Of a stretch of DNA of 64,000 nucleotides, positions 24,940-36,760 are shown piece after piece (within the stretch, counting starts at the first letter, position 1; each line of letters starts with the position of its first letter). The DNA comes from Lingula anatina. Lineage: Eukaryota > Brachiopoda > Lingulata > Lingulida > Lingulidae. The stretch is from assembly GCF_001039355.2 (NCBI RefSeq), contig NW_019774303.1, positions 332,131 through 396,130 of the forward strand, written 5' to 3'. The notes below the pieces were generated by a model. That model made no database searches, was not told where the DNA came from, and worked only from the letters and a program-made list of their open reading frames with translations. The translations under genes were made by a program, and so were the position numbers.

Positions 24940-25650
24940 TCACTGGTGCGCCTGATCCTATCTTTCAGCTATCAGGACTCAAGCGGGAAGACATTCCTTT
25001 TGACAAGTTTTTTAAAGTTTGATCTGGAATAAAAGAAGAGCTTGTCCATTTTTTCAGGTTTGGTGTAGGGCCAGTAGGCCGTTGGTTAGGCAGGAAATTA
25101 CTACCTACAGATTGTCTTTAGGGTTCAAATCTGGCGATCATGATGGCAGCGGTAGGTGTTCATTCCTTTAGTTCTCCAAGCAATTTGCGAATACAAAGAC
25201 TCTGTGTGGACGGGCATTTTCATATTGAAAAATAAAATTGTTCCGGAGGTGCCATCCAAAGAATGCAGGCAAGTGGATCCAGAATATTCCTGTATTTGAC
25301 GTGGTTCAAGTTTCCATCGATGAAAACAATTGGTGTTTTGGCACCAATGTAAATCCCACCCGAAATACCGCTGTTGTCACTCAAGGAGCGACACGCTTTT
25401 TCATACTCCTCATTAGGATGACCATGAACTCAAGTTTGACCACCTTGGCGGCACTGATGGAATCTGACCTTACAAAAGTCACTCAATTCCAATCTTGTAC
25501 CCACAACTGTGATGGTTCCCAACACATTTAAGAAATAGACGACGGCGTTGTGCTGTTAATAGTAGATTTCTCAGAAGTTGTCTGGTAAAATAACCTTCCA
25601 AAACTTGTCTGGCGCTCGCAAAGTGCCTGAATAGAGCTGGTTACCTTTGT
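24940..25650 (-). pseudogene. Tc1/mariner-like transposase relic (block A)
   Basis: Reading the - strand gives, in order, a WKVI stretch near 25595 where the first catalytic region should be, then GGIYIGAKTPMVFIDGNLN-like sequence, FQYENARPHR near 25200-25235 and SPDLNPK at about 25120-25138. This order matches the DDE core of Tc1/mariner transposases. Frames are broken by stops and shifts, and the second catalytic Asp of the usual QDNARPH motif reads as Glu, so it is dead. Terminal repeats were not found. Confidence 0.7.
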
Positions 25651-25898
25651 TTAGTTGTAGCAGCAAAACCGTAACAACTACGGGTTTCGTTACCTGGTGG
25701 TAGGTTGTTGATGTCCTAGGTGTGGCCTCTGCGTAGGTACACCAGTCTGGGCATACTTGTGTAGGACTGTGCCTGTCGTTTCTTGTGACATAATAATCAG
25801 TCTGGCAATGTCTGTCAGTTTCGCGCAATTCTTGCTCTTTGTTCAGTTCACGCACCGTTAAATTAGCTACTTGTATGCAAAATTTCAAAAACATCTGT

Positions 25899-25924
25899 GC
25901 AGAGAGAGAGAGAGAGAGAGAGAG
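25899..25924. repeat. (GA)n microsatellite, block A
   Basis: Matches a longer tract at 30519-30554 in block B. Confidence 0.9.
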
Positions 25925-27635
25925 GAATGTCCTATACTCATAATCTAACCGAACTATGGCAGTATTCATCAACACGTGCTGTAGATGGGAATAACAAGGT
26001 AATGTCATAAAGGCGCCGCCTCATTTGCCCCTTCTTTGCAAAATGAAGGTCACACGCTTTTCCATCCTAATAACACCCGAACATCATATTTTTCACATTC
26101 TGTGACTCTAAATAAAGGTTTACCCAGTTCATTATAGCGGCCAAGTTTACTTTCAGAGATATACACGTTATTTCACTTTATTCTGTTGGATGACGTCAGT
26201 CACGACCGTTTTCCTTTGTGATTCACGGCAGCGTGTTTAAGGTTTCCTCTCTAACAATTAGGCAAAAGGCATGAGAGCAGTTGGGAGAAGCAATAATCAA
26301 ATTGGGCTGAAATTACTCGGCTTTGAATTAGTGCAGGGGATCAGACCACTTCATAACAATACACAGATCTTTGGCAAATTACCTGTTCGACATGCAATAC
26401 ACTCGACAGGCAGATCAAAGGCAGCACTAACTATCCATAAAAACAACTAAACCAAATACAACGGGTAGATTAGTATTATTTGTTTCTAGCCGTTGTACAG
26501 CATCAAGTCTAATTGCAAAGATGTTCTGGGGTTTCACCTTTTCTGTATTGCTTATGAACTTTTGTTATGAAGGCGATGCTGTTGAACGCGTTGTTCGTGT
26601 TAGATGGTGAAAATGGTGCTTCTTTTAGACACGTGGTGCTGCTGCTAATGAACAGTATAATTCTTAATATTGTTACTATTACTACAGTTATTATCGTTTA
26701 AGGGCTATAAGACATATACAGCTTTCTACATTATTTGGACTCAATGTGCCTATCTTCATTAAATGACTTCTGATACACACAGTTTCCAACCACTTAGCAT
26801 TTACATGGCAATTATTTTACTTGCCGATCAAAATCCAAGGATTCCAGACAGCGTTTCATCGAGCTGGTCTCTATGACCAACTATTCGTTTAATATTGCAC
26901 GAATATCTATTGATGACTTCTAACATTAACGCAAAGCACTTCAATGGAAGGTCCATTTCATTCATCTTGAATCGGTGCGCTATCTGTTTGTATATGTAGA
27001 TTGATTGCAGAGAGGAAAAGTAATAAAGTCAGACGAAGTGGAAACATTATTCACCACAATATTTGTATGAAAAATGTGGTTATGAGAATGACTCATAAAC
27101 CTTGACTTGCTCCACTCATTCTTTAATGACCATCCTGTTATCAGACCTGAAGGCACGTTTTGACAACCTCAGGGGTTTCGTTCACCGTTTGGCAGATTGA
27201 ACGTCATAAGGATAGTCCGTTTAAAGTGAGTTGTTGTCCCTGTAGCGCTCTGTAAAATTGCAAGAAAGGAAAGCAACGACTTGATTACTGGGAGTGATAT
27301 GTACATGTATAATTACAGTTCATTGGTGACATGCAAGGCCTTTTGCATCCAGAGGGTTGGAGTGGTGGGCGTGGCAATTCTAGTCTATTCTAATTCAAAG
27401 CCCAAGGGCAAGTGGTCACCTTCCTGTTGTACACAGTAATATCACTGATGACCAATGACAGTACATCTTTCAACTGACCTTTACGAAACGGTTACGATAA
27501 TGAAACTTAGAAAAGAAACGACTGCGCCTTCCACCCAGCAGCGTTTACAAAGTATACCCTCACTGTTAACATCTATTTCAACGAATAAAGAGTTGGATAA
27601 TATGTATATATGTGCAACAGTCATATAACCCAGTG

Positions 27636-27679
27636 TTATGTTATGTTATGTTATGTTATGTTATGTTATGTTATGTTAC
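27636..27679. repeat. (TTATG)n microsatellite, block A
   Basis: About eight pentamers. The block B counterpart at 32270-32305 is shorter and interrupted. Confidence 0.9.
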
Positions 27680-27808
27680 GTGTATGGTGTGCCATGCTTT
27701 GCTATAGTATGTTATAGAAATAAATTATCAAGAAAGGAAAACAACTTGATTTTTCAGGGAGCAATAACTTATTTTTTCCGGTAACAAGAAACAAAAAAGC
27801 CTATATAT

Positions 27809-27975
27809 AATACCCTGAGTGTCAGAGCAACGTAAAAGCTAGCTTGTTAAATATATACCTTGTGATGGAGTCGCTTTTACTAGCTCTGACGAACAGCGAC
27901 AATCTGAGGGCGTTCTTCTACAAAATTTTGCCTGGGGCGCTTCCATATTTAGAAGTTACACGTCACAGCTGTATC
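27809..27975. other. A-specific tail ending at an assembly N
   Basis: 167 bp with no counterpart in block B, where the sequence continues straight into block C. It contains a GTCAGAGC word and a GCTCTGAC word in opposite orientation and may be one end of a transposon insertion truncated at the gap. Confidence 0.4.
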
Positions 27976-27976
27976 N
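27976..27976. other. Single N (assembly junction)
   Basis: One ambiguous base exactly where block B begins, so it is probably a contig join. Confidence 0.8.
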
Positions 27977-28648
27977 AAAAAATTTAGCAATTCTAAGGCA
28001 ACGTCTTCATTCTACATTAACTAGTTGCTTTTACTGAGTTCAGTTTTAAAACCCAAAACAAAAATGGCAGAACTCGTGTGTACTGGCCATGACAGGCAAG
28101 TCCAGATAGACGCGACCTTAAGTGAGCACAAGTGTGATAGTGGCAGTGTACTGGTAATGGGTGGGTTTTTATTACACCAAAACACACCATTTACATTATT
28201 AATGCCAATCTCGCCGGATTTTACTGCTAAAATGAAATCGTGATACAACCGGTAATGCTATTTTTCCGTAAACAGACCATGGAACATTTTAAAATATGAC
28301 AAGACATGTCCTCACTGTGCAACATTTGTCAAAGATTTCTATCAGCCAAAGGCCGTCTGCAGAAAGCGCTGGTCTGCCTATTCGCCCGATATGTGCCCTG
28401 ACTGAAACACTTAGCGCTACGATTTCAGCGCAATCACCCCTACCAATGGTTCTTAATAAGCTCGCTAAATGTCTCATCCAAGAAGGAATTTCATTCCACG
28501 GCAGTGTCGTTAGACATTAATTATTCGATGGAGAGGCGATGTGAAGCACGTGTGGTTTCCACAGGCGGACACACATGATACTGAAAAGACTCACAGAGCT
28601 GTGAATTTAATTTCTGATCTCTTTCCACTTTTTACTCATTTGCATAAT

Positions 28649-28816
28649 CAGGGGCGGATTTAGGCCGTCTTCTGGGTCTTCTGGAAGACGGTCAGATTTT
28701 CAAGTTTACATTGTCAGCCATCTAATGTTTTCTGTCGCAAGACGGTCAAAAATGGAAGATGGATCAACAAAGATAATTTGGAAGACTGTCAGAAAATATC
28801 TCTGGATCCGCGCCTG
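28649..28816. mobile_element. 168-bp non-autonomous DNA transposon (MITE)
   Basis: Present in block B, absent at the matching site of block A (24296-24305), so its edges are exact. Ends are CAGGGGCGGATTTAG and, inverted, CAGGCGCGGATCCAG. It is flanked by ATAAT on both sides (28644-28648 and 28817-28821), while block A has one ATAAT, so this is a 5-bp target duplication. Internal GAAGACGGTCAG-type words recur three times. No ORF. The superfamily is not assigned. Confidence 0.88.
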
Positions 28817-29391
28817 ATAATGATACTGAAATGAATCCAAACACAATGCACGATTCAATGAAGTGACGGTTGATAAATATTATTCTTGAGTTTTATGTAA
28901 TTTAACAGAAAGAGTTCTATTTTAATGTCTCCTTTAATGTCTGCTTTTTGCAAGTGTTCCCTTAATTCTGTGAGCAGTATATAATGCACTGACGCTGTTA
29001 GGTAATGTCTTGTAATATGCCCCATTTAATAAATTGAATGCAACACCTTATTGAGACGTATGCTGCATCGCATTCTGTATTGTGTTCTAGTATACTGGGG
29101 TAGTCTTGAAGTTATCGTGTTGCTGTCACTAAGACATGCAACGTGTTATTTATATACTGTATATACAGACTTGACATTTCATGTGAAATATTTTTTCCAA
29201 ATCATTTTCTTCGATTTTTTCCTATTTTTCTGACTGATTATTAAAAACAAGGATTCAAATCGTGTTTAAAAAACTTTTAATATCTTGCAGTGTCACTGTG
29301 ACATCAGTTCTTCAATTAAATTTCCCTAATTCAGCAAACAGAAATACGTGGCTGATTTCAAATCAAACAACATCCATTGAAGGTATGATTT

Positions 29392-29393
<2 letters not shown>

Positions 29394-29468
<75 letters not shown>
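29394..29468. repeat. (TC)n(TA)n microsatellite, block B
   Basis: Expanded relative to block A and followed by about 60 bp missing from A. Confidence 0.9.
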
Positions 29469-29474
<6 letters not shown>

Positions 29475-29544
29475 TCATCTGTGAAAGTGTTATACGCCTC
29501 ACAAAGGACGCTCATATCAGTGTCTAGTCACACCAGCGGTCACT

Positions 29545-30260
29545 GGTGCGCCTGATCCTATCTTTCAGCTATCAGGACTCAAGCGGGAAGACATTCCTTT
29601 TGACAAGTTTTTTAAAGTTTGATCTGGAATAAAATGCCAGGCATCGACCAGAGCTTGTCCATTTTTTCAGGTTTGCTGTAGGGCCAGTAGGCCGTTGGTT
29701 AGGCAGGAAATTACTACCTACAGATTGTCTTTAGGGTTCAAATCTGGCGATCATGATGGCAGCGGTAGCTGTTCATTCCCTTAGTTCTCCAAGCAATTTG
29801 CAAATACAAAGGCTCTGTGTGGACGGGCATTTTCATATTGTAAAATAAAATTGTGCCAATAAAATGGTGCCATCCAAAGAATACAGGCAAGTGGATCCAG
29901 AATATTCCTGTATTTGACGTGGTTCAAGTTTCCATCGATGAAAACCATTGGTGTTTTGGCACCAATGTAAATTCCACCCGAAATACCGCTGTTGTCACTC
30001 AAGGAGCGACACGCTTTTTCATACGCCTCATTAGGATGACCATGAACTCAAGTTTGACCACCTTGGCGGTACTGATGGAATCTGACCTTACAAAAGTCAC
30101 TCAATTCCAATCTTGTACCCACAACTGTGATGGTTCCCAACACATTTAAGAAATAGACGACGGCGTTGTGCTGTTAATAGTAGATTTCTCAGAAGTTGTC
30201 TGGTAAAATAACCTTCCAAAACTTGTCTGGCGCTCTCAAAGTGCCTGAATAGAGCTGGTT
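29545..30260 (-). pseudogene. Tc1/mariner-like transposase relic (block B)
   Basis: Same relic as in block A. The longest open piece (29781-30002) reads SGISGGIYIGAKTPMVFIDG and ends with the YENARPHRAF region; SPDLNP follows in another frame near 29740. Shares the Asp-to-Glu change with copy A, so the element was dead before the two copies separated. Confidence 0.7.
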
Positions 30261-30515
30261 ACCTTTGTTTAGTTGTAGCAGCAAAACCGTAACAACTACG
30301 GGTTTCGTTACCTGGTGGTAGGTTGTTGATGTCCTAGGTGTGGCCTCTGCGTAGGTACACCAGTCTGGGCATACTTGTGTAGGACTGTGCCTGTCGTTTC
30401 TTGTGACATAATAATCAGTCTGGCAATGTCTGTCAGTTTCGCGCAATTCTTGCTCTTTGTTCAGTTCACGCACCGTTAAATTAGCTACTTGTATGCAAAA
30501 TTTCAAAATCATCTG

Positions 30516-30518
<3 letters not shown>

Positions 30519-30554
<36 letters not shown>
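30519..30554. repeat. (GA)n microsatellite, block B
   Basis: Longer allele of the tract at 25899-25924. Confidence 0.9.
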
Positions 30555-30557
<3 letters not shown>

Positions 30558-32429
30558 TGTCCTATACTCATAATCTAACCGAACTATGGCAGTATTCATC
30601 AACACGTGCTGTAGATGGGAATTACAAGGTAATGTCATAAAGGCGCCGCCTCATTTGCCCCTTCTTTGCAAAATGGAGGTCACACGCTTTTCCATCCTAA
30701 TAACACCCGAACATCATATTTTTCACATTCTGTGACTCTAAATAAGGGTTTACCCAGTTCATTATAGCGGCCAATGATAGTTTACTTTCAGTGATATACA
30801 CGTTATTTCACTTTATTCTGTTGGATGACGTCAGTCACGACCGTTTTCCTTTGTGATTCACGGCAGCGTGTTTAAGGTTTCCTCTCTAACAATTAGGCAC
30901 AAGGCATAAGAGCAGTTGGGAGAAGCAATAATCAAATTGGACTTAAATTACTCGGCTTTGAATTAGTGCAGGGGATCAGACCACTTCATAACAATACACA
31001 GATCTTTGGAAAATTACCTGTTCAACATGCAATACACTCGACAGGCAGATCAAATGCAGCACTAACTATCCATAAAAACAACTAAACCAAATACAACGGG
31101 TAGATTAGTATTATTTGTTTCTAGCCGTTGTACAGCATCAAGTCTAATTGCAAAGATGTTTTGGGGTTTCACCTTTTCTGTATTGCTTATGAACTTTTGT
31201 TATGAAGGCGATGCTGTTGAACGCGTTGTTCGTGTTAGATGGTGAAAATGGTGCTTCTTTTAGACACGTGGTGCTGCTGCTGCTAATGAACAGTATAATT
31301 CTTAATATTGTTACTATTACTACAGTTATTATCGTTTAAGGGCTATAAGACATATACAGCTTTCTACATTATTTGGACTCAATGTGCCTATCTTCATTAA
31401 ATGACTTCTGATACACACAGTTTCCAACCACTTAGCATTTACATGGCAATTATTTTACTTGCCGATCAAAATCCAAGGATTCCAGACAGCGTTTCATCGA
31501 GCTGGTCTCTATGACCAACTATTCGTTTAATATTGCACGAATATCTATTGATGACTTCTAACATTAACGCAAAGCACTTCAATGGAAGGTCCATTTCATT
31601 CATCTTGAATCGGTGCGCTATCTGTTTGTATATGTAGATTGATTGCAGAGAGGAAAAGTAATAAAGTCAGACGAAGTGGAAACATTATTCACCACAATAT
31701 TTGTATGAAAAATGTGGTTATGAGAATGACTCATAAACCTTGACTTGCTCCACTCATTCTTTAATGACCATCCTGTTATCAGACCTGAAGGCACGTTTTG
31801 ACAACCTCAGGGGTTTCGTTCACCGTTTGGCAGATTGAACGTCATAAGGATAGTCCGTTTAAAGTGAGTTGTTGTCCCTGTAGCGCTCTGTAAAATTGCA
31901 AGAAAGGAAAGCAACGACCTGATTACTGGGAGTGATATGTACATGTATAATTACAGTTCATTGGTGACATGCAAGGCCTTTTGAATCCAGAGGGTTGGAG
32001 TGGTGGGCGTGGCAATTCTAGTCTATTCTAATTCAAAGCCCAAGGGCAAGTGGTCACCTTCCTGTTGTACACAGTAATATCACTGATGACCAATGACAGC
32101 ACATCTTTCAACTGACCTTTACGAAACGCTTACGATAATGAAACTTAGAAAAGAAACGACTGCGCCTTCCACCCAACAGCGTTTACGAAGTATACCCTCA
32201 CTGTTAACATCTATTTCAACGAATAAAGAGTTGGATAATATGTAGATATGTGCAACAGTCATATAACCCAGTTATGTTATGTTATGTCATGTTATGTTAT
32301 GTTACGTGTATGCTGTGCCATGCTTTGCTATAGTATGTTATAGAAATAAATTATCAAGAAAGGGAAACAACTTGATTTTTCAGGGAGCAATAACTTATTT
32401 TTTTCCGGTAACAAGAAACAAAAAAGCCT

Positions 32430-32932
32430 ATGTATAAACGAATTTTATAAAAACTTTGTTTCCCTTTTAAGAAAACGATTCTGTGTAAAGTTAGTTTTCC
32501 ACTCTATGAAAAAGTTGAGTGTGTAAAAGTCGTATACTTCAGTCTGGAAAATTCCTGCCACATAGCCAAGATCATAAATTTGAATATGCCAACGCTCCAT
32601 AGGAAGCAGAGTCAAAAATGCACCAATGCAGTAAAGTCAGACACCCTGGGTATTCCGTTATGTATAAAAAGGCAGCCACACAAGAATATTTTCATTAAGT
32701 GTTTTCTAATATTGTACGAATTTCTATATATGATTCTGACACAAACGCAAAACACTTCAATGGGAGGTCCATCCAACAACGGGTTTAAGTAGGAAGGCAA
32801 AGTATGCATTGTAGATGTAAATGCTACCAAAATAAAATTTTAGTTACAATAGATAGGCTTTTTGTTTTATCTTGTTATAATAATAATAACTTTATAACGA
32901 AATTGCAACCCATTGGGTTGAAGTTGTACATA

Positions 32933-32969
<37 letters not shown>

Positions 32970-35138
32970 GGGCACCTGGTCAATATCGATACTAGGTGGT
33001 GACGCTCTCGATTCCCTCGGGAGAATACAGCCCGGCTGCCGTATAGCTCAAAACTAACACACGAACAATGTCTCTCGCTGCCACGCCATGAAATTGCCCC
33101 TGCTTCAACATAAGTGCTGAGTGCCAAGCGGGAAGACAGTGATCGTTTATATGACCCCACCTTCAATAATTGTCAACCTCGCTCAAGTATCCATCTCAGT
33201 ATTTTAACAATTTATCGCGCCGCTCGGTTATCAAGGTGTTATTGCTCGAGCATCACAGGGTGACTCCCGCTCTCGCCACCAACACCAACCAATTATTGAA
33301 CCGAGCAAATAATTTCTTCCTATCTGCTCATATAGCAACTATAAATAAAGTACTGGTATTTCCCCGGAATGGTTTGAAACCGGAGGTGGACAATCTGACC
33401 ACAAGGCCATCCGGTTTAGGTCATATACTGAGACGCAAACTCCTATTGTAAACTTTATTGGTGTATCATTTATCTAGATCTATTGTTGATCTTTGTCAAT
33501 CGAACGATTTATTATTGTAATATGGAATGGGCCTTACTGGGGACTAGATTCCCTCGTAGGAAATCCTGTTGTATATTCCAAAGTGTTTGTCATTAACATT
33601 TTGCTACTTTTAAGTATTAAAATGGCCCATACTTAGCCAGGCTTGTACCGGTATGTCCTTAATTGTTAGCATACAGCGTAACAAAACATTTCTCATTGCC
33701 ACTTATGTACAAAAAGTTGGGAATACATTTTCATTAATGCATTTTAACCATGCCTCTCAAATGTGTATTTGTTACAACAGAACTTGAAGTGTGGCTCATC
33801 TACTTACACTTTACACAATGGTCATACACGCTTTTCAAGTTGTATATGTTTTTAAATACTCGTAGCTGCCATAGCGCTCTCTGTCAAGAATCAAGTTGGA
33901 AGCACTAGTTCTAAGTCTGGCAATTACAGATGTTAGAAAGAAGCCAGATATCTCTTTCAATCAAATGTCTTATGTCTTTACTATTACAAAATTTGATTGG
34001 CTTATACATGTAAGTGCGTATCTTTTACTGAGCCAGTAGGTCGGCCTGTCATTTAGCACTAAATTCCTATCTTAGTTTTTTTTTTCTCAAAGGTGTTAAC
34101 AAGACCTAGCAGTTGCGCTGGCTTTGTTATGTAACTCCAGAAAAAATGTGTGAGACCAATTTTGGAAATGTCTCTAGTGAGACTACTTTTGGAAATAGGC
34201 ATGATTACTTCATAAGGCTATAACATGAAAATTATCTTATTCCATAGGTTAACAATTTCAGTCTGTATTTAAGCATGGAATAATAGACTTCCAGCTCCCC
34301 CAGCACTGGTTTTAGAATGTAACCCTAAAACATACCCTTAGAATGTACCCCACAGGTCTTAGAATGGACCCCTAAAATTTCTTTGCTAAATTGTACGTGG
34401 AGCTTTTTAGTAAGGATTTTTCTACGCAACTGCATAGCATGAGGATTTATCATGGCCTCAGTGATTTTTTTCTTTAACACTCAACATATGTTATACATAA
34501 GTGAACGTTGAGATCCCGAGTGCTACTATATGGGGTGCTATATCACTCACTCCTTTCGCCATTTTGCATTTCACCTTACTCTAATCATGAACTTCAAATG
34601 TGCATATCTAAATCAAAGGGAATGTTTTGTTCCAGACTGACCCATCCCCCCAAATCCTACTGTAGTATCACCCCAACCTTCTTTTTTACAATTGTTTGTA
34701 TCGATTTCCAATCTAATATGATATGATATACGGAAAAAAAACATTTGCTTGTTTAATATCCGACCCATTCATGTGGGACTGTAAAAGAAACATCGTTTTA
34801 TTCCAAACCGGAATAGCAGTCAGTTCATCCTGTCTGGATATCCTGCACGTTTTATTTAAAGATTGCAAAATAAAGCGGGGTTTTATCTGAAATGGCATAA
34901 TCCCCAGTTTATTTAGTTCCACTTTCTGTATAGATATACATGTATCATATATCAAACATTCAAAAACAGACCTTTCAAAATACGTCTACATGCACTTGAC
35001 TCGTCGTCCACTTCCGTATAAGTATAGGAATTACACAGTGTTCAAGTATCAACACTTCAGATAATTATATACAACTTTGGGGAGGGCATTTTTTAATGGT
35101 AAAAACTTCCATCGCCCAAACTACATCTTCATTTTTTA
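32430..35138. repeat. Block C of duplicated pair C/D
   Basis: Aligns with 35141-38483. It has 180 bp not in D (33159-33338), a longer TA repeat (32936-32967), and lacks D's 856-bp segment. Ends at the N at 35139. Confidence 0.9.
32868..33414 (-). mobile_element. tRNA-derived SINE, interrupted (block C)
   Basis: Same SINE as at 35580-35911. The tRNA-like head is at 33339-33414 and the body and tail at 32868-33158, separated by 180 bp absent from block D. The extreme 5' end is lost at 33414. Confidence 0.6.
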
Positions 35139-35139
35139 N
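35139..35139. other. Single N (assembly junction)
   Basis: One ambiguous base at the exact boundary between the end of block C and the start of block D. Confidence 0.8.
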
Positions 35140-35579
35140 TAATGTATAAATGAATTTTATAAAAACTGTTTCCCTTTTAAGAAAACGATTCTGTGTAAAG
35201 TTAGTTTTCCACTCTATGAAAAAGTTGTGTGTGTAAAAGTCGTATACTTCAGTCTGGAAAATTCCTGCCACATAGCCAAGATCATAAATTTGAATATACC
35301 AACGCCCCATAGGAAGCAGAGTCAAAAATGCACCAAAGCAGTACGGTCAGACACCCTGGGTATTCCGTTATGTATAAAAAGGCAGCCACACAAGAATATT
35401 TTCATTAAGTGTTTTCTAATATTGTACGAATTTCTATATATGATTCTGACACAAACGCAAAACACTTCAATGGGAGGTCCATCCAACAACGGGTTTAAGT
35501 AGGAAGGCAAAGTATGCATTGTAGATGTAAATGCTACCAAAATAAAATTTCAGTTACAATAGATAGGCTTTTTTGTTTT

Positions 35580-35911
35580 GTCTTGTTATAATAATAATTA
35601 CTTTATAACGAAATTGCAACCCATTGGGTTGAAGTTGTACATAGTATATATAATGGGCACCTGGTCAATATCGATACTAGGTGGTGACGCTCTCGATTCC
35701 CTAGGGAGAATACAGCCCGGCTGCCGTATCGCTCAAAACTAACACACGAACAATGTCTCTCGCTGCCACGCCATGAAATTGCCCCTGCTTCAACATAAGT
35801 GCTGAGTGCCAAGCGGGAAGACAGTGATCGTTTATAAAGTACTGGTATTTACCCCGGAATGGTTTGAAACCGGAGGTGGACAATCTGGCCACAAGGCCAT
35901 CCGGTCGGTCA
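35580..35911 (-). mobile_element. tRNA-derived SINE (block D)
   Basis: On the - strand it starts with a tRNA-like head carrying an A-box-like TGGCCTTGTGG and a B-box-like GGTTTCAAACC about 30 bp later, followed by a body of about 250 bp and an AT-rich tail ending in ATTATTATTATAACAAG. These are the parts of a pol III SINE. The family name is not recognised. Confidence 0.6.
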
Positions 35912-36760
35912 TTATGAACCATTAATCTTTTGTTAACATTTTTTCTATTGAGCCGATACCTTGCTGAGGTGAAAAACACCTCACGTTAACCTTACTGAAC
36001 ATTGTTATTTCGTTGAACATTACAGGTAGCTTTGTTCCAGCAGCTAAAATATACTTCTTGACCTCCGCTGCTATCACTCACATCAACCACACACGAGGGC
36101 CAACCCATGTGTCAGTTATGGCACAACTTGATATAATCTGACATTTGTCGTACAAATTATACTTGTGCCATTGACATGACCCTCCATCCAATCCTGTCTT
36201 ATCGTTTTTAAGTCAAATACTTTGGCAAGTTCTTTTCATTGTCCACTGCCATTTGCACTGCCCATACCTGCCTCTATCCTGGCAACTTTCCCCCAAAGCA
36301 AATGCAACAACGGGATGTTTCTCCTGATACCCGTTACGTAGTTATTTAACTGTCAATTAATACCTTATACGTGGGAGCCTTTCTGGCAAGTGATTTGTTG
36401 GCAATGCTCATCAGAATCTGTCACTTATGTTGAAGTCAGAACATTCCTGTCCTGTAAGGATTGCTTGTTGCGTGACCTTGAAAGTTAGTGGACTACTGTC
36501 TTGACAATATATCTCTCACTCGTTTTCTGCCACCTGTATAGATGCCACAGCAGAATGGTTGGCATACAATGCTGGTGTGCTGACAGTTTGCATATAGAGT
36601 TTGCAGAATATACTGTGACTCTGAACTGTCTGGAGATTATTACCAATCTTTTGTAGATCTAAGCAGTTCAGTGTCATCCACACTTTAAGATTTAATTATA
36701 TCAGGTCTGCTCAAATACCCTTTTTGTTAGTGCGTTGATACTGGATACTGGACCACTGGG
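35905..36760. other. 856-bp segment present only in block D
   Basis: Sits between CCGG and TTTAGGTCAT, which are adjacent in block C (33411-33420). No ORF, terminal repeat or motif seen. It could be an insertion in one allele or a deletion in the other, perhaps linked to the SINE head at its left edge. Confidence 0.6.

Larger units (their letters stand above)
23633..27808. repeat. Block A of duplicated pair A/B
   Basis: Aligns almost throughout with 27977-32436, with scattered substitutions. Compared with B it lacks the 168-bp MITE, about 60 bp after the TC/TA microsatellite, and a short insertion near 25030, and it has a longer TTATG repeat (27636-27679). Contains a Tc1-like transposase relic. 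The short ORFs in it are identical in B but show no motif. Confidence 0.9.
27977..32436. repeat. Block B of duplicated pair A/B
   Basis: Near-identical to 23633-27808. It runs without a break into block C. Confidence 0.9.

Noticed and set aside
25571-26008. 145-residue - strand ORF (and its 149-residue copy at 30189-30638)
   Set aside because: Runs through a GA repeat. The 3' part overlaps the Tc1-like relic in a drifting frame; not an independent gene.
32580-32792. Short ORFs repeated in blocks C and D, and those across the SINE
   Set aside because: Explained by the duplication and by the SINE body; no coding motif.
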